Shown: positions 33,052 to 44,719, numbered from the stretch's first letter. The stretch: DNA of 64,000 bases from JAIBBD01 sp041390685 (GCA_041390685.1 JAWKPL010000001.1:1116001-1180000), one strand, 5' to 3'. Notes: generated by a model not told the origin, from the letters alone. Numbers and translations are program-made.

Positions 33052-33888
33052 TTACCTCCGCCCGCCGCCACGACGGCGCTGAATATCGCGGTCGGTGCGC
33101 TTGTTGTTCCGGGTGCGGTACCCGAGGGCGGGCTTGCCCCAGGGGGTCTTGGGACCGGGCATACCGACGGACGCCTTGCCCTCGCCACCGCCGTGGGGGT
33201 GGTCGACTGGGTTCATGACGGAGCCGCGCACCTGGGGGCGACGCCCGCGGTGCCGCGTGCGTCCGGCCTTGCCGAGCTTCAGGAGGGCGTGCTCGGCGTT
33301 GCCGACGACGCCGACGGTGGCCAGGCATTCCTCGGACACGTAGCGCATCTCACCGGAGGGGAGACGCAGCAGGGCGCGCCCGTTGTCCTTCGCCATGAGC
33401 TGAATCGAAACGCCGGCGGACCGCCCGAGCTGGGCGCCGCGGCCGGGCTGGAGCTCGACGTTGTGCACGGTGGTGCCGGGCGGCAGCGCCGCGAGGGGCA
33501 GCGTGTTGCCGGGAGCGATGGCCGCGCTCGTTCCGGACACGATCTGCTGCCCGACGGTCACGCCGTTCGGGGCGACGATGTAGCGCTTCTCACCGTCCAG
33601 ATAGTGGACGAGGGCGATGCGCGCGCTCCGGCCGGGGTCGTACTCGATGGCCGCGACCTTGCCGGGCACACCGGCCTTGTCGCGCTTGAAGTCGATGATG
33701 CGGATCTTGCGCTTGGCGCCGCCGCCGCGATGACGCACGGTGATGCGACCGCTGGTCCCACGACCGGCACGCTGCTTCTTGCTGGCGAGCAGGTTCTTCT
33801 CGGGAGTGGACTTCGTGATCTCCTCGAAGGTGAAGCCCGCGGCGCCGCGGCGTCCGGGCGAGGTCGGCTTGAAATTGCGTACCGGCAT
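33052..33888 (-). CDS. rplB: Ribosomal protein uL2
   Basis: The 278-residue protein has GRNSGRITVRHRGGG-like sequence (GRGTSGRITVRHRGGGAKRKIRIIDFKR) and the C-terminal MNPVDHPHGGGEGKASVG, whose His is linked to peptidyl-transferase function. The length is normal and there is no added tail. It lies 3 bases downstream of rplW. Confidence 0.98.
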   Translation of the reverse strand: MPVRNFKPTSPGRRGAAGFTFEEITKSTPEKNLLASKKQRAGRGTSGRITVRHRGGGAKRKIRIIDFKRDKAGVPGKVAAIEYDPGRSARIALVHYLDGEKRYIVAPNGVTVGQQIVSGTSAAIAPGNTLPLAALPPGTTVHNVELQPGRGAQLGRSAGVSIQLMAKDNGRALLRLPSGEMRYVSEECLATVGVVGNAEHALLKLGKAGRTRHRGRRPQVRGSVMNPVDHPHGGGEGKASVGMPGPKTPWGKPALGYRTRNNKRTDRDIQRRRGGGRR

Positions 33889-33891
33889 CGC

Positions 33892-34188
33892 CTAGATCCC
33901 CTCGAACACCTGGATTTGCTCGCCCGGCCGGACGGTCACGATGGCTTTCTTCCAGGACGCCTGGCGGCCAACGTTCCGGCCGTAGCGCTTCAACTTGCCC
34001 GGGACGTGTGACGTATTGACGTCGACCACGTGGACGTTGAAGGCCATCTCGACGGCCTGGGCGATCTGCGGCTTGTTGGCGCCCAGCGCGACTTCGAAGA
34101 CGTATTTGCCCTGCGCGGAGAGGGCCGTGCTCTTCTCGGTCACGATGGGGCGCCGGAGCACCTCGTAGGGGTGAATGGCTTTGGGCAT
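33892..34188 (-). CDS. rplW: Ribosomal protein uL23
   Basis: The 98-residue protein (HPYEVLRRPIVTEKSTAL, then YVFEVALGANKPQIAQAVEMAFNVHVVDVNT) is standard. It is the main docking site for trigger factor and SRP at the tunnel exit. Confidence 0.97.
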   Translation of the reverse strand: MPKAIHPYEVLRRPIVTEKSTALSAQGKYVFEVALGANKPQIAQAVEMAFNVHVVDVNTSHVPGKLKRYGRNVGRQASWKKAIVTVRPGEQIQVFEGI

Positions 34189-34191
34189 CGG

Positions 34192-34863
34192 TTAGGCCTC
34201 CGCCTGCGACGGTACGGCGGCGCGACGGGACATCGCGCGCTCGCCGCCCCAGAGCGCCTCGATGCGGCGGACCGCGTCGACGGTAAGGAGCAGCGTGTGA
34301 TGCGAGAGCATGTCGCCGACGTTCAGGGTGTCGGCGGGGAGCACGCGAGCGCCGTCGACGTTGCGCGCCGAGAGGTGCGCGTTGCGGTCCGGCGCGCCGG
34401 TAACGATGAGCGCCGAACGCTCGACGCCGAGGCTCCGCAGCAGGCCGGTGACGGCCTTCGTCGAGGGTGCGGCGATGCCGAGGTCATCGACGACGACCAG
34501 GCGGCTGTCCTGAGCGCGGGCCGAGAGCACCGAGCGAATGGCCAGACGGCGCATCCGCTTCGGCAGGCGCTGCTCGAAGGAGCGAGGCTTCGGGCCGAAG
34601 ACCACACCACCGCCCTTGCGGAGTGGTGAGCGGATGGACCCCTGGCGGGACATGCCGAGGCCCTTCTGGCGGCGGGTCTTCTTGGTGGAACCCTGTACCT
34701 CGCCGCGGGTCTTGGTGTTGGCGGAACCGGCGCGGCGCGCGGCCAGCTGCGCGAGCAGCGCCTGATGCACCACGGCCTGATTCGGGTCTACCGCGAACAC
34801 CGCGTCATCCACCTCAATCGAGGGGAGGGACGCGCCGGCGCGGTCGCGTACATCGAGCTTCAC
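34192..34863 (-). CDS. rplD: Ribosomal protein uL4
   Basis: The 223-residue protein has VVHQALLAQLAARRAGSANTKTRGEVQGSTKKTRRQKGLG and RQGSIRSPLRKGGGVVFGPKPRSF, the tunnel-lining loop. It starts with GTG, overlapping the rplC stop by 4 bases. In E. coli it also controls its own operon, but here no leader site is evident. Confidence 0.97.
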   Translation of the reverse strand: MKLDVRDRAGASLPSIEVDDAVFAVDPNQAVVHQALLAQLAARRAGSANTKTRGEVQGSTKKTRRQKGLGMSRQGSIRSPLRKGGGVVFGPKPRSFEQRLPKRMRRLAIRSVLSARAQDSRLVVVDDLGIAAPSTKAVTGLLRSLGVERSALIVTGAPDRNAHLSARNVDGARVLPADTLNVGDMLSHHTLLLTVDAVRRIEALWGGERAMSRRAAVPSQAEA

Positions 34864-35729
34864 TGCGCCGCCTCGCCTTCGGTATCGTCTGCCGCCTCGG
34901 CGGTCGCGTCTTCAGCGACGGGCGCGTCGTCCGCGTCCTCGCCTGAGTCCTCGGCAGCATCCTCGGAGCCAGGTCCGTCCTCGGCAGCGTCGTCCGCGAC
35001 CGGTGCGTCCTCGGCCTCATCCTCGTCGACGACGACGGGCGCGAGGACTTCCTCGAACGCCGGAGCGGGGACGTGGAGGACGGGCGGGGTGTAGTCCTTG
35101 AGCGGAGCGCGGCGGCCCGGCTCGACCGTCACGATGCCTTCATCGGCGCCGGGGACGGAGCCCTCGACGAAGATGAGGTTGCGGGCGGGGTCGGTGAGGA
35201 CGACCAGCAGGTTGATGATGGTCTTCGCCCGATGGCCCATGTGGCCGGCCATCTTCTGGCCCTTCCACACCTTGCCGGGCGTGGTGCCCGCGCCGACGGA
35301 GCCGGGGGCGCGGTGGCGGTCCGACTGACCGTGCGTCTTGGGGCCACCGCGGAAATTCCAGCGCTTCACGCCGCCGGCGAAGCCGCGGCCCTTCGAGACG
35401 CCGGACACGGTCACGTACTCGCCAGGCGTGAAGGCCTCGACCGTGAGGGTCTGGCCGCGCTCGTAGCTCTCGCCGTTGAGCGGGAACTCCTGGAGCACGG
35501 TCAGCGTATCCTCGATGCCGCCGGCGCGGAGGTGGCCGCGCTCGGGACGGTTGACGCGTTTGCGGTTGCCGGCGAAGCCGACCTGCACGGCCTCGTAGCC
35601 GTCGCGTTCGGTCGTGCGGAGCTGAGTGACCCGGTTGGGCCCGAGCTCGATGACGGTCACGGCGCGCGCGCGGCCAGCGCCGTCGTAGAGGCGCATCATG
35701 CCGACCTTGCGTCCAATCATGCCCACCAT
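34860..35729 (-). CDS. rplC: Ribosomal protein uL3 with acidic tail
   Basis: The protein has 289 residues against a usual 205-215. The core carries MIGRKVGMMRLYDGAGRARAVTVIELGPN, VSKGRGFAGGVKRWNFRGGPKTHGQS and MAGHMGHRAKTIINL. From about residue 225 onward the chain is almost only Asp, Glu and Ala. The tail resembles those of uS17, bS6 and bL9 in the same window. Confidence 0.96.
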   Translation of the reverse strand: MVGMIGRKVGMMRLYDGAGRARAVTVIELGPNRVTQLRTTERDGYEAVQVGFAGNRKRVNRPERGHLRAGGIEDTLTVLQEFPLNGESYERGQTLTVEAFTPGEYVTVSGVSKGRGFAGGVKRWNFRGGPKTHGQSDRHRAPGSVGAGTTPGKVWKGQKMAGHMGHRAKTIINLLVVLTDPARNLIFVEGSVPGADEGIVTVEPGRRAPLKDYTPPVLHVPAPAFEEVLAPVVVDEDEAEDAPVADDAAEDGPGSEDAAEDSGEDADDAPVAEDATAEAADDTEGEAAQ

Positions 35730-35749
35730 GGTGTGCGGCCCTCGGTCCC

Positions 35750-36058
35750 TTAGAGCTTGATCTCGATGTCGACGCCGGACGGCAATTGCAGCCGCATGAG
35801 CGTGTCCACCGTGCGCGAGGTCGGTTCGAAGATGTCGATCAGACGCTTGTGCGTCCGCGTCTCGAACTGGTCTCGCGAGTCCTTGTCGATGAACGGTGAG
35901 CGAATCACCGTGTACTTCCGGATGCGCGTCGGCAGCGGGACGGGGCCGGCGACGGCCGCGCCCGTGCGTTCCGCGGCCTCGACGATCTGCTGCGCAGAGC
36001 GGTCGAGGACACGGTGGTCGTACGCCTTGAGCCGGATCCGAATGCGTTGCCGTGCCAC
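35750..36058 (-). CDS. rpsJ: Ribosomal protein uS10
   Basis: The 102-residue protein has RIRLKAYDHRVLDRSAQQIVEAAERTGAAVAGPVPLPTRI, the standard signature, and a GTG start. It also serves in NusB antitermination in other bacteria. It is the first gene of the S10 block, about 50 bases after the tuf stop. Confidence 0.97.
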   Translation of the reverse strand: MARQRIRIRLKAYDHRVLDRSAQQIVEAAERTGAAVAGPVPLPTRIRKYTVIRSPFIDKDSRDQFETRTHKRLIDIFEPTSRTVDTLMRLQLPSGVDIEIKL

Positions 36059-36109
36059 GGTCCGCCTGCTTCCCTGTCTCAGTCCTTCGTGCTCGCTCCG
36101 GAGAGCGAC

Positions 36110-37309
<1,200 letters not shown>

Positions 37310-37325
37310 CGAAGTGTCCTCCTGC

Positions 37326-39416
<2,091 letters not shown>

Positions 39417-39457
39417 AGTTCGTTCAGTCGTCCTTGCTTCGGCCCGGGACACTGACA

Positions 39458-39476
39458 CCCCCGGCGAAGCCGGGGG
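39458..39476 (-). promoter_or_regulatory. Hairpin in the rpsG-fusA gap
   Basis: CCCCCGGC and GCCGGGGG form an 8-bp stem with a GAA loop in the 80-base gap, the widest one in the str part of the run. It could be an mRNA processing or translational control site. Confidence 0.4.
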
Positions 39477-39496
39477 AGGTCAGCCGCCTGGGGCTG

Positions 39497-39967
39497 TCAC
39501 CAGCGGTAGTGCACAAAGGCGCGGTTGGCCTCGGCCATCCGGTGGGTGTCCTCTTTGCGCCGAATCGCGGTCCCTGTGTTGTTGGCGGCGTCCATGAGCT
39601 CGGCGGCGAGTCGCTCCGACATGGAACGTCCATTGCGGTTGCGAGCGCCGGCGAGCAGCCAGCGGATCGCGAGCGCCTGACGGCGCTCACTGCGGATATC
39701 GACCGGCACCTGGTAGGTGGCTCCACCGACGCGACGAGGCTTCACCTCGATGACGGGGGTGGCGTTCCGCACGGCCTGGTCGAAGACATCGATGGAGGAG
39801 CGTCCGGTCTGCGCCTCGACGCGGTCGAGGGCGCTGTAGACGATGCGCTCGGCGACGCTTTTCTTGCCGTTGCGCATGAGCTTGTTGGTGAACGAGGTCA
39901 CCAGCCGCGACTGGAAGCGCGGGTCGGGCGCGACGGGGCGGGTGGGGGGACGATTACGGCGTGCCAT
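39497..39967 (-). CDS. rpsG: Ribosomal protein uS7
   Basis: The 156-residue protein has RLVTSFTNKLMRNGKKSVAERIVYSALD and SERRQALAIRWLLAGARNRNGRSMSERLAAELMDAANNTG. It nucleates the 30S head and, in E. coli, represses the str operon. The ATG at 39967 was taken as the start because it gives the usual length. It lies 10 bases after rpsL. Confidence 0.97.
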   Translation of the reverse strand: MARRNRPPTRPVAPDPRFQSRLVTSFTNKLMRNGKKSVAERIVYSALDRVEAQTGRSSIDVFDQAVRNATPVIEVKPRRVGGATYQVPVDIRSERRQALAIRWLLAGARNRNGRSMSERLAAELMDAANNTGTAIRRKEDTHRMAEANRAFVHYRW

Positions 39968-39977
39968 ATCGCTCTTC

Positions 39978-40391
39978 CTAGCCCCTTCGCGTGCCGTACT
40001 TGCTGCGGCCGCGCTTTCGGTTCTTGACGCCCTGGGCGTCCAACGCACCGCGAATGATGTGATAGCGCACGCCGGGAAGGTCCTTCACACGGCCGCCGCG
40101 GATGAGGACGACGGAGTGCTCCTGGAGGGTGTGGCCCTCGCCGGGGATGTACGCCGTGACCTCGATGCCGTTAGAGAGCCGGACACGCGCGACCTTGCGG
40201 AGCGCGGAGTTCGGCTTCTTGGGGGTGACGGTGCGCACCTGGGTGCAGACGCCACGCTTCTGCGGCGAACCCTTGGGCGAACGAGTCGTCCGGCTCTTGA
40301 GCGCGTTGAAGCGGAAGCGCAGCGCGGGCGCCTTGGTCTTCTTGATGACCGGCTGGCGGGAATGCCGGACCAGCTGATTAATCGTCGGCAC
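39978..40391 (-). CDS. rpsL: Ribosomal protein uS12
   Basis: The 137-residue protein (GTG start) has PTINQLVRHSRQPVIKKTKAPAL, VRTVTPKKPNSALRKVARVRLSNG and IRGGRVKDLPGVRYHIIRG. The Lys residues in TPKKPNS and GRVKDLPG, which change in streptomycin-resistant strains, are wild type. It is the first gene of the run, about 207 bases after the predicted transcription start. Confidence 0.97.
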   Translation of the reverse strand: MPTINQLVRHSRQPVIKKTKAPALRFRFNALKSRTTRSPKGSPQKRGVCTQVRTVTPKKPNSALRKVARVRLSNGIEVTAYIPGEGHTLQEHSVVLIRGGRVKDLPGVRYHIIRGALDAQGVKNRKRGRSKYGTRRG

Positions 40392-40824
40392 TGCGACTCC
40401 ACTCGCAATCGGCCCGGGTTACGGCGGGTGTCCACAGAAGTGGAGGCCATATCGAGGGCAGCAAGAACGGCCGGAAGGCTTCGCGGTGAACCGTTGCGGC
40501 GGATGCGTCCCGGAAGGGGCGCGGGATGTGCCGCTGGTCGTCACCGCGTTCGTGCCACCGACCGCCACACGTGAACGTGCGTCGTTCTCGGAACGCGAAC
40601 TTGGATGTTACGGGCGAGTGCGATCTGTGTCAACGCGCCCGCACGGCAGACCGGGGGCACGTGGAAAACGGGGCTACCGAGCCCGTGCAGGATGATAGCG
40701 AACGGGTGTACGCGCAGGCAAGTTATCATTTGACTCGCGCGCGGGCGTTTACGCGGCGGAGGCGGTCCGGCGTATCATCCGCGATTGCGAGCATCGAGCA
40801 TCGGTGTCTGAAGGGAGTGTGGCG
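40392..40824. other. Divergent intergenic region, rpsL and mscL
   Basis: These 433 bases hold the promoter of the ribosomal run at 40605-40633 and the leader of mscL. The rpsL leader (about 200 bases) has no gene and no T-box or recognised riboswitch motif. No convincing mscL promoter was found. TATCAT at 40776-40781 is a weak -10 candidate. Confidence 0.5.
40605..40633 (-). promoter_or_regulatory. Promoter of the ribosomal-protein run
   Basis: On the minus strand, TTGACA (40628-40633) is followed by a 17-base spacer and TAACAT (40605-40610). That is a perfect -35, optimal spacing and a four-of-six -10. The predicted start near 40598 gives a leader of about 207 bases for rpsL. It is among the strongest sigma-70-type matches in the window. 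Confidence 0.75.
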
Positions 40825-41229
40825 ATGGGTGGCATGGTGAGCGGATTCCGTGACTTCGTGTTGCGGGGAAACGTCATCGACCTCGCGGTGGCGGTGGTGA
40901 TCGGGGCGGCTTTCGGGGCGGTTGTGACGTCGATGGTCGAGAACCTGATCAACCCGCTGATCGCGGCGATCGGAGGCCAGCCAGACCTGGCCGACGTTGC
41001 GACGTTCACGATAAACAGCGCGAACTTTTCGGTGGGGGCCGTGCTGAGCGCGGCGATCAACTTCGTGATCGTAGCGGCGGCGGTGTACTTCATCATCGTG
41101 ATGCCGGTGAACCGGCTGATGCAGATGCGTCAGCGCAAGGAGGTGGCCGAGGTGGCGGCCACTCCGGAGGACATTGCGCTGCTGCAGGAGATCCGGGACC
41201 TGCTGAAGGCGCGGGGCGGGGTGGTCTAG
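40825..41229 (+). CDS. mscL: Large-conductance mechanosensitive channel
   Basis: The 134-residue protein starts MGGMVSGFRDFVLRGNVIDLAVAVVIGAAFG, the amphipathic N-terminal helix and pore-lining TM1 of MscL. It is followed by TM2 (SAAINFVIVAAAVYFIIVMPVNRL) and a coiled C-terminal helix (ALLQEIRDLLK). The pentamer opens under membrane tension and protects against osmotic downshock. The ATG at 40825 has GAAGGGAG about 9 bases ahead. A GTG 7 codons upstream is the alternative. Confidence 0.95.
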   Translation: MGGMVSGFRDFVLRGNVIDLAVAVVIGAAFGAVVTSMVENLINPLIAAIGGQPDLADVATFTINSANFSVGAVLSAAINFVIVAAAVYFIIVMPVNRLMQMRQRKEVAEVAATPEDIALLQEIRDLLKARGGVV

Positions 41230-41244
41230 CCCCGGACGGGCAGG

Positions 41245-41283
41245 GATGGCGGCAGCCGGGACAGGCCGCCGCCATCTCTCTTT
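41245..41283 (+). terminator. Intrinsic terminator of mscL
   Basis: GATGGCGGC and GCCGCCATC form a 9-bp stem with a 14-base loop, followed by CTCTCTTTCT. The T-rich tail fits plus-strand termination. It lies between convergent genes. Confidence 0.7.
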
Positions 41284-41303
41284 CTCCGGGATCGCCGCGG
41301 AGG

Positions 41304-41960
41304 TCAGCGGAGGCGGATGAGCTGACTCGTGCCACTGTTGGGGACGTTGCTCGTGAAGGTGCCGGTGGCGTTGCCATCCGCACCGAGCGTCCAGATGAAG
41401 ATGCCGGTGATACCGAGGCCGGGCTGCGTGAACTCGACCGTGGCGATGTTGCCCGCGACGGTGCCGGAGAGCGTGAGGGCCCCGGGGGCGCCGCCCGAGA
41501 TCGAGTTGCCGGTCTGCGTGATCGTGACCTGGAAGGTGAACGTCTGTCCGGCGCCTCGTCCCTGGAGGACGGTGTCGGCGATGCGCCACGTGCCGGCGAA
41601 ACTGGCCGGGGCGGGTTGCGCCGTTGCCGCCTGCGTCGGCGCGGGGCGCGGCGGCTCCGTCGGGACGGGGGTGGGCGACGGCGCAGGTGCGGAGGTGGGG
41701 GTCGCCGTAGGTGTCGACGTGGGCGACGGTGTCGATGATGGCGTTGCCGTCGGGGACGGAGTGAGGCTGGCGGCTGGCGTAGGCGTGGCGGCGGGCGTTG
41801 GAGTGGGGGAAGCCTCGACCCCCGCGCCGCGGTCCGCGGACTCGTCGTCATCGCCACCAAGGAAGAACGACGCGACGGCGAAGACAATGATGCCGCTGAC
41901 CGCGAAGGTGACGAGGAGGCCGGCGGCGGGGAGCAGGTAGCGGTTCAGGCCCTGAGGCAC
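41304..41960 (-). CDS. Membrane-anchored protein with Pro/Thr linker and C-terminal beta domain
   Basis: The protein has about 218 residues from a GTG at 41960, placed 9 bases after GAGGAA. One membrane helix (about residues 10-31) precedes an Asp-rich patch. A roughly 70-residue Thr/Pro/Ala/Ser linker follows, then a C-terminal 100-residue beta domain (ASFAGTWRIADTVLQGRGAGQTFTFQVTITQTG) that resembles lipocalin-like or extracellular immune-type beta barrels by its GTW start. It probably faces outside. The exact role is unknown. The longer open frame overlaps the PIG-L gene and is rejected. Confidence 0.65.
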   Translation of the reverse strand: MPQGLNRYLLPAAGLLVTFAVSGIIVFAVASFFLGGDDDESADRGAGVEASPTPTPAATPTPAASLTPSPTATPSSTPSPTSTPTATPTSAPAPSPTPVPTEPPRPAPTQAATAQPAPASFAGTWRIADTVLQGRGAGQTFTFQVTITQTGNSISGGAPGALTLSGTVAGNIATVEFTQPGLGITGIFIWTLGADGNATGTFTSNVPNSGTSQLIRLR

Positions 41961-42069
41961 GGCAGGCGCTTCCTCGGTGGTCTCGTGCGTGGTGGCTCGT
42001 TGAGTATCCCAGAATGCGCCAGCACTTGCGGGATCGCGTGGCGGGTCACGGTTGGGCGGACCCGCGGCG

Positions 42070-42825
42070 TTAGCGGGGGAAGACGACTTTGCGGAACGCC
42101 TCGCGGACGTTGGGGCTGATGGCGTCGGCGGGGGCGACGGCGCGGGCGCGTTCGCGGAGGAAGCGGAGCATCTCGGCCTCGGAGCGGCCGCGCATCTGCG
42201 AGGTGTGGGCGAGGACCGCGCGGACCTTGCGGCGGAGCACGCGTTCGATGTCGACATGGAGGTCGGCTTCATTGGTGCCGCCGAGGAGGAGGACACGCGG
42301 GCGGTGGGGCTCGAGGCCCTCGAGCTTGTGCTCCGGGTGGTAGAGGTGGTCATCGGCGGCGGGGTAGATGGCGTCATACGTGGCGCGGCCGACGTTGCGG
42401 TGGTCGCGGTGATTGAAGCCGGGGCGGAAGCCGTCCCAGGTGATGACGAGTTCGGGGCGTCGGCGGCGCAGCTGGTAGACGACGGTCTCGCGGAGTTCGT
42501 CGTCGTCGAGGACGGACCCGTCGTGGTAGCCGAGGAAGACCGGCTCGCGGGCGCCGAGGATGCGGGCCGCGGCGCGCTGCTCTTCCTCGCGCGTGCCGGC
42601 GAGGCGCTGGGCGGTCATCGCGGGGTCTTTGGTGCCTTTGTTGCCGCTGGTGACGACGACGATATCGACCTCCCATCCGCCGGCGGTGAGCACGGCGACG
42701 GTGCCGCCGCACATGAACTCGCAGTCGTCGGGGTGGGCCATGATGACCATGGCGCGCTTCGGCTCGACGGCGTCGAACAGCTCGGCAGCATCCGTGATCT
42801 GGTCGAGGGGGGTCTGGGTCACCAT
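42070..42825 (-). CDS. PIG-L/LmbE-family deacetylase
   Basis: The 251-residue protein has AMVIMAHPDDCEFMCGGTVAVL, the metal-binding AHPDD motif of N-acetylglucosaminyl-type deacetylases, then GYHDGSV and FNHRDHRNVGRATYDAI with the second His set. In this family the substrates are GlcNAc conjugates such as those of mycothiol or bacillithiol synthesis or GPI-like lipids. It lies 33 bases downstream of an MshA-like glycosyltransferase, so a thiol or glycoconjugate pathway is plausible. The substrate is inferred, not shown. Confidence 0.88.
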   Translation of the reverse strand: MVTQTPLDQITDAAELFDAVEPKRAMVIMAHPDDCEFMCGGTVAVLTAGGWEVDIVVVTSGNKGTKDPAMTAQRLAGTREEEQRAAARILGAREPVFLGYHDGSVLDDDELRETVVYQLRRRRPELVITWDGFRPGFNHRDHRNVGRATYDAIYPAADDHLYHPEHKLEGLEPHRPRVLLLGGTNEADLHVDIERVLRRKVRAVLAHTSQMRGRSEAEMLRFLRERARAVAPADAISPNVREAFRKVVFPR

Positions 42826-42858
42826 GGGTCTGCTCCGGGTCGCCTTGATGCGGGGTGG

Positions 42859-44106
42859 TTAGCCGTCGCCAGCGACGGCGACGGAGCTCCGGGCGGCGAC
42901 GAGGTCACGATAGAGGTCATGGAGCGAGGCCGCGACCGCGTCCCACGAATAGGCCTGCATCGAGCGGGCGGCGGCGGCGCCGAGGGCGGCGCGGAGTGAC
43001 TCGTTCTCGAAGAGGAGGTCGAGTTTCTCCGCGAAGGGGCCGGGGCAGCGCCAGGGGATGAGGTAGCCGGTGCGGCCGTCCGCGACCGTGGAGGTGAGGC
43101 CGCCGACCCTCGATGCGACGACGGGGAGGCCGGAGGCGAGCGCCTCAACGGCGACGAGGCCGAACGACTCATAGAACGAGGGGACGGCGACGACGTCCGC
43201 CGCGGCGTAGTACGTCTGTAGCTGCTCGTGAGGGACGGCGCCGGCGAACGTCACCTTCTCGGCGACGCCGACCTCGGCGGCAACGGCACGCAGACGGTCC
43301 AGTTCCGCCGCGGCGCGGTCGTCGCCACCGACGACGATGAGACGGACGTGGTCACGCTCGGTCATTTCGGCGAGGGCGCGGATCAGGATGTCGAAGCCCT
43401 TGAGGGGCTCGATGCGGCCGACGGCCAAGACGACGTGCAGATGGCCCTCGCCACGCCCCTGCGCGGGGAGGCTGAGGGCGGCGCGCGCCTCGGCGCGGGG
43501 ACGGGGGCGAAACGCCTGGAGGTCCACGCCGAGGGGAATGACAGCCACGCGCTGCGGCGAGACGCGGTAGAGCTGCTTCAGGAGCTGTCGCTCATGCTGG
43601 GTGGCGGCGACGATGTGGTCGACGGAGTGCACGAGGCGACGTTCGGCCTCGAGACGGGCCGGGGACTCATGCTCCGACGCACGGGCGCGGAGTTTCACGT
43701 CGCCGAGCGTGTGGAACATCGCGACGTGCGGCGCATGCCACCGGCGAGCGAGCGCATCGCCGGCCTCAACGGCGAGCCAGTAGTGCGAGTGGATGAGGTC
43801 GTAGTCGAGGGCTTCGCGGAATCGGAACGCATCGACGCCACGGGCGAACTCCTCGACGCAGCCGACGAGGTCCTCCTTCTCGACGTGGGCCGCTGGCCCG
43901 GCGGTGACCTGGATGAGACGAGCGCCCTCCATGGGCTGGACCTCGGGGGTCGAGGCGTCGGTACGGCGGGTGAAGACATCTACCGCCACGCCGGCGCGCG
44001 CGAGGCAGGCAGCGACGTGGCGGACGTAGACGTTCATCCCCCCGGTCTCACGGCCGCCGAGCGGCGCGACCGGGGAGGTGTGCAGCGAGAGGACGGCGAC
44101 GCGCAT
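42859..44106 (-). CDS. GT4 glycosyltransferase, MshA/sucrose-phosphate-synthase-like
   Basis: The protein has about 415 residues from the ATG at 44106 (a GTG four codons upstream is possible). The N-terminus MRVAVLSLHTSPVAPLGGRETGGMNVYVRHVA resembles MshA and sucrose synthase-type GT4 enzymes, in which the GGMNVYV loop binds the acceptor. The C-terminal half has VGRIEPLKGFDILIRALA and PSFYESFGLVAVEALASGLPVVAS, the nucleotide-sugar site with its EX7E Glu pair. A GDP- or UDP-sugar donor is likely. With the PIG-L neighbour it resembles the first two steps of mycothiol synthesis. Confidence 0.88.
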   Translation of the reverse strand: MRVAVLSLHTSPVAPLGGRETGGMNVYVRHVAACLARAGVAVDVFTRRTDASTPEVQPMEGARLIQVTAGPAAHVEKEDLVGCVEEFARGVDAFRFREALDYDLIHSHYWLAVEAGDALARRWHAPHVAMFHTLGDVKLRARASEHESPARLEAERRLVHSVDHIVAATQHERQLLKQLYRVSPQRVAVIPLGVDLQAFRPRPRAEARAALSLPAQGRGEGHLHVVLAVGRIEPLKGFDILIRALAEMTERDHVRLIVVGGDDRAAAELDRLRAVAAEVGVAEKVTFAGAVPHEQLQTYYAAADVVAVPSFYESFGLVAVEALASGLPVVASRVGGLTSTVADGRTGYLIPWRCPGPFAEKLDLLFENESLRAALGAAAARSMQAYSWDAVAASLHDLYRDLVAARSSVAVAGDG

Positions 44107-44117
44107 GTTCCCGGACA

Positions 44118-44131
44118 CGATAGCGCTATCG
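44118..44131. promoter_or_regulatory. 14-base perfect palindrome at the folE-glycosyltransferase joint
   Basis: CGATAGCGCTATCG overlaps the folE stop codon and lies 11 bases before the ATG of the glycosyltransferase gene. It may be an operator or a short hairpin. Chance is possible. Confidence 0.25.
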
Positions 44132-44719
44132 CGGACGGATCAGGCCCAGGAACTCCTGGCGGGTGTTCTGGTCGGTGCGGAAGCGGCCGCGCATGGCCGA
44201 GGTCACCATCTTGGAGCCGGGCTTGCGGACGCCGCGAGCGGTCATGCAGAGGTGTTCGGCCTCGATGACGACACCGACACCCTTCGCGCCAAGTACGTCC
44301 TCGATGCAGTCGGCGATCTGACCGGTCAGGCGCTCCTGCACCTGCGGGCGGCGGGCGAAAATCTCGACGGCGCGGGCGATCTTCGAGAGGCCGACGATGC
44401 GACCGTCGGGGAGGTAGCCCACGTGCGCCTCGCCATGGAACGGCATGAAGTGATGCTCGCACATCGAGTAGAAGGGGATCTCGCGGAGGATCACCATCTC
44501 GTCGTGGCCTTCTTCGAAGCCGACGGAGAGCACGGAGACGGGATCCTGGTGGAGGCCCTCGAAGAGTTCCTGGTACATCGAGGCGATGCGGCGCGGGGTC
44601 TCGCGGAGGCCCTCACGGTCGGGGTCCTCACCGATGGCGACGAGGAGGTCGCGGATGATCTCCTCGGCGGCGGCGGGGTCTTGGGGACGGCCTGTGGCGG
44701 GCGGCAGGGTAGTAGTCAC
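44126..44719 (-). CDS. folE: GTP cyclohydrolase I
   Basis: The 197-residue protein (GTG at 44719) makes dihydroneopterin triphosphate, the first folate/tetrahydropterin step. PFYSMCEHHFMPFHGEAHVGYLP carries the zinc Cys and His, and EHLCMTARGVRKPGSKMVTSAMRG carries the second Cys. The GTG at 44719 has CGAGG about 8 bases ahead. A GTG at 44806 that overlaps the thrC stop by 4 bases is an alternative giving 226 residues. The extra segment looks non-coding. Confidence 0.94.
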   Translation of the reverse strand: MTTTLPPATGRPQDPAAAEEIIRDLLVAIGEDPDREGLRETPRRIASMYQELFEGLHQDPVSVLSVGFEEGHDEMVILREIPFYSMCEHHFMPFHGEAHVGYLPDGRIVGLSKIARAVEIFARRPQVQERLTGQIADCIEDVLGAKGVGVVIEAEHLCMTARGVRKPGSKMVTSAMRGRFRTDQNTRQEFLGLIRPR

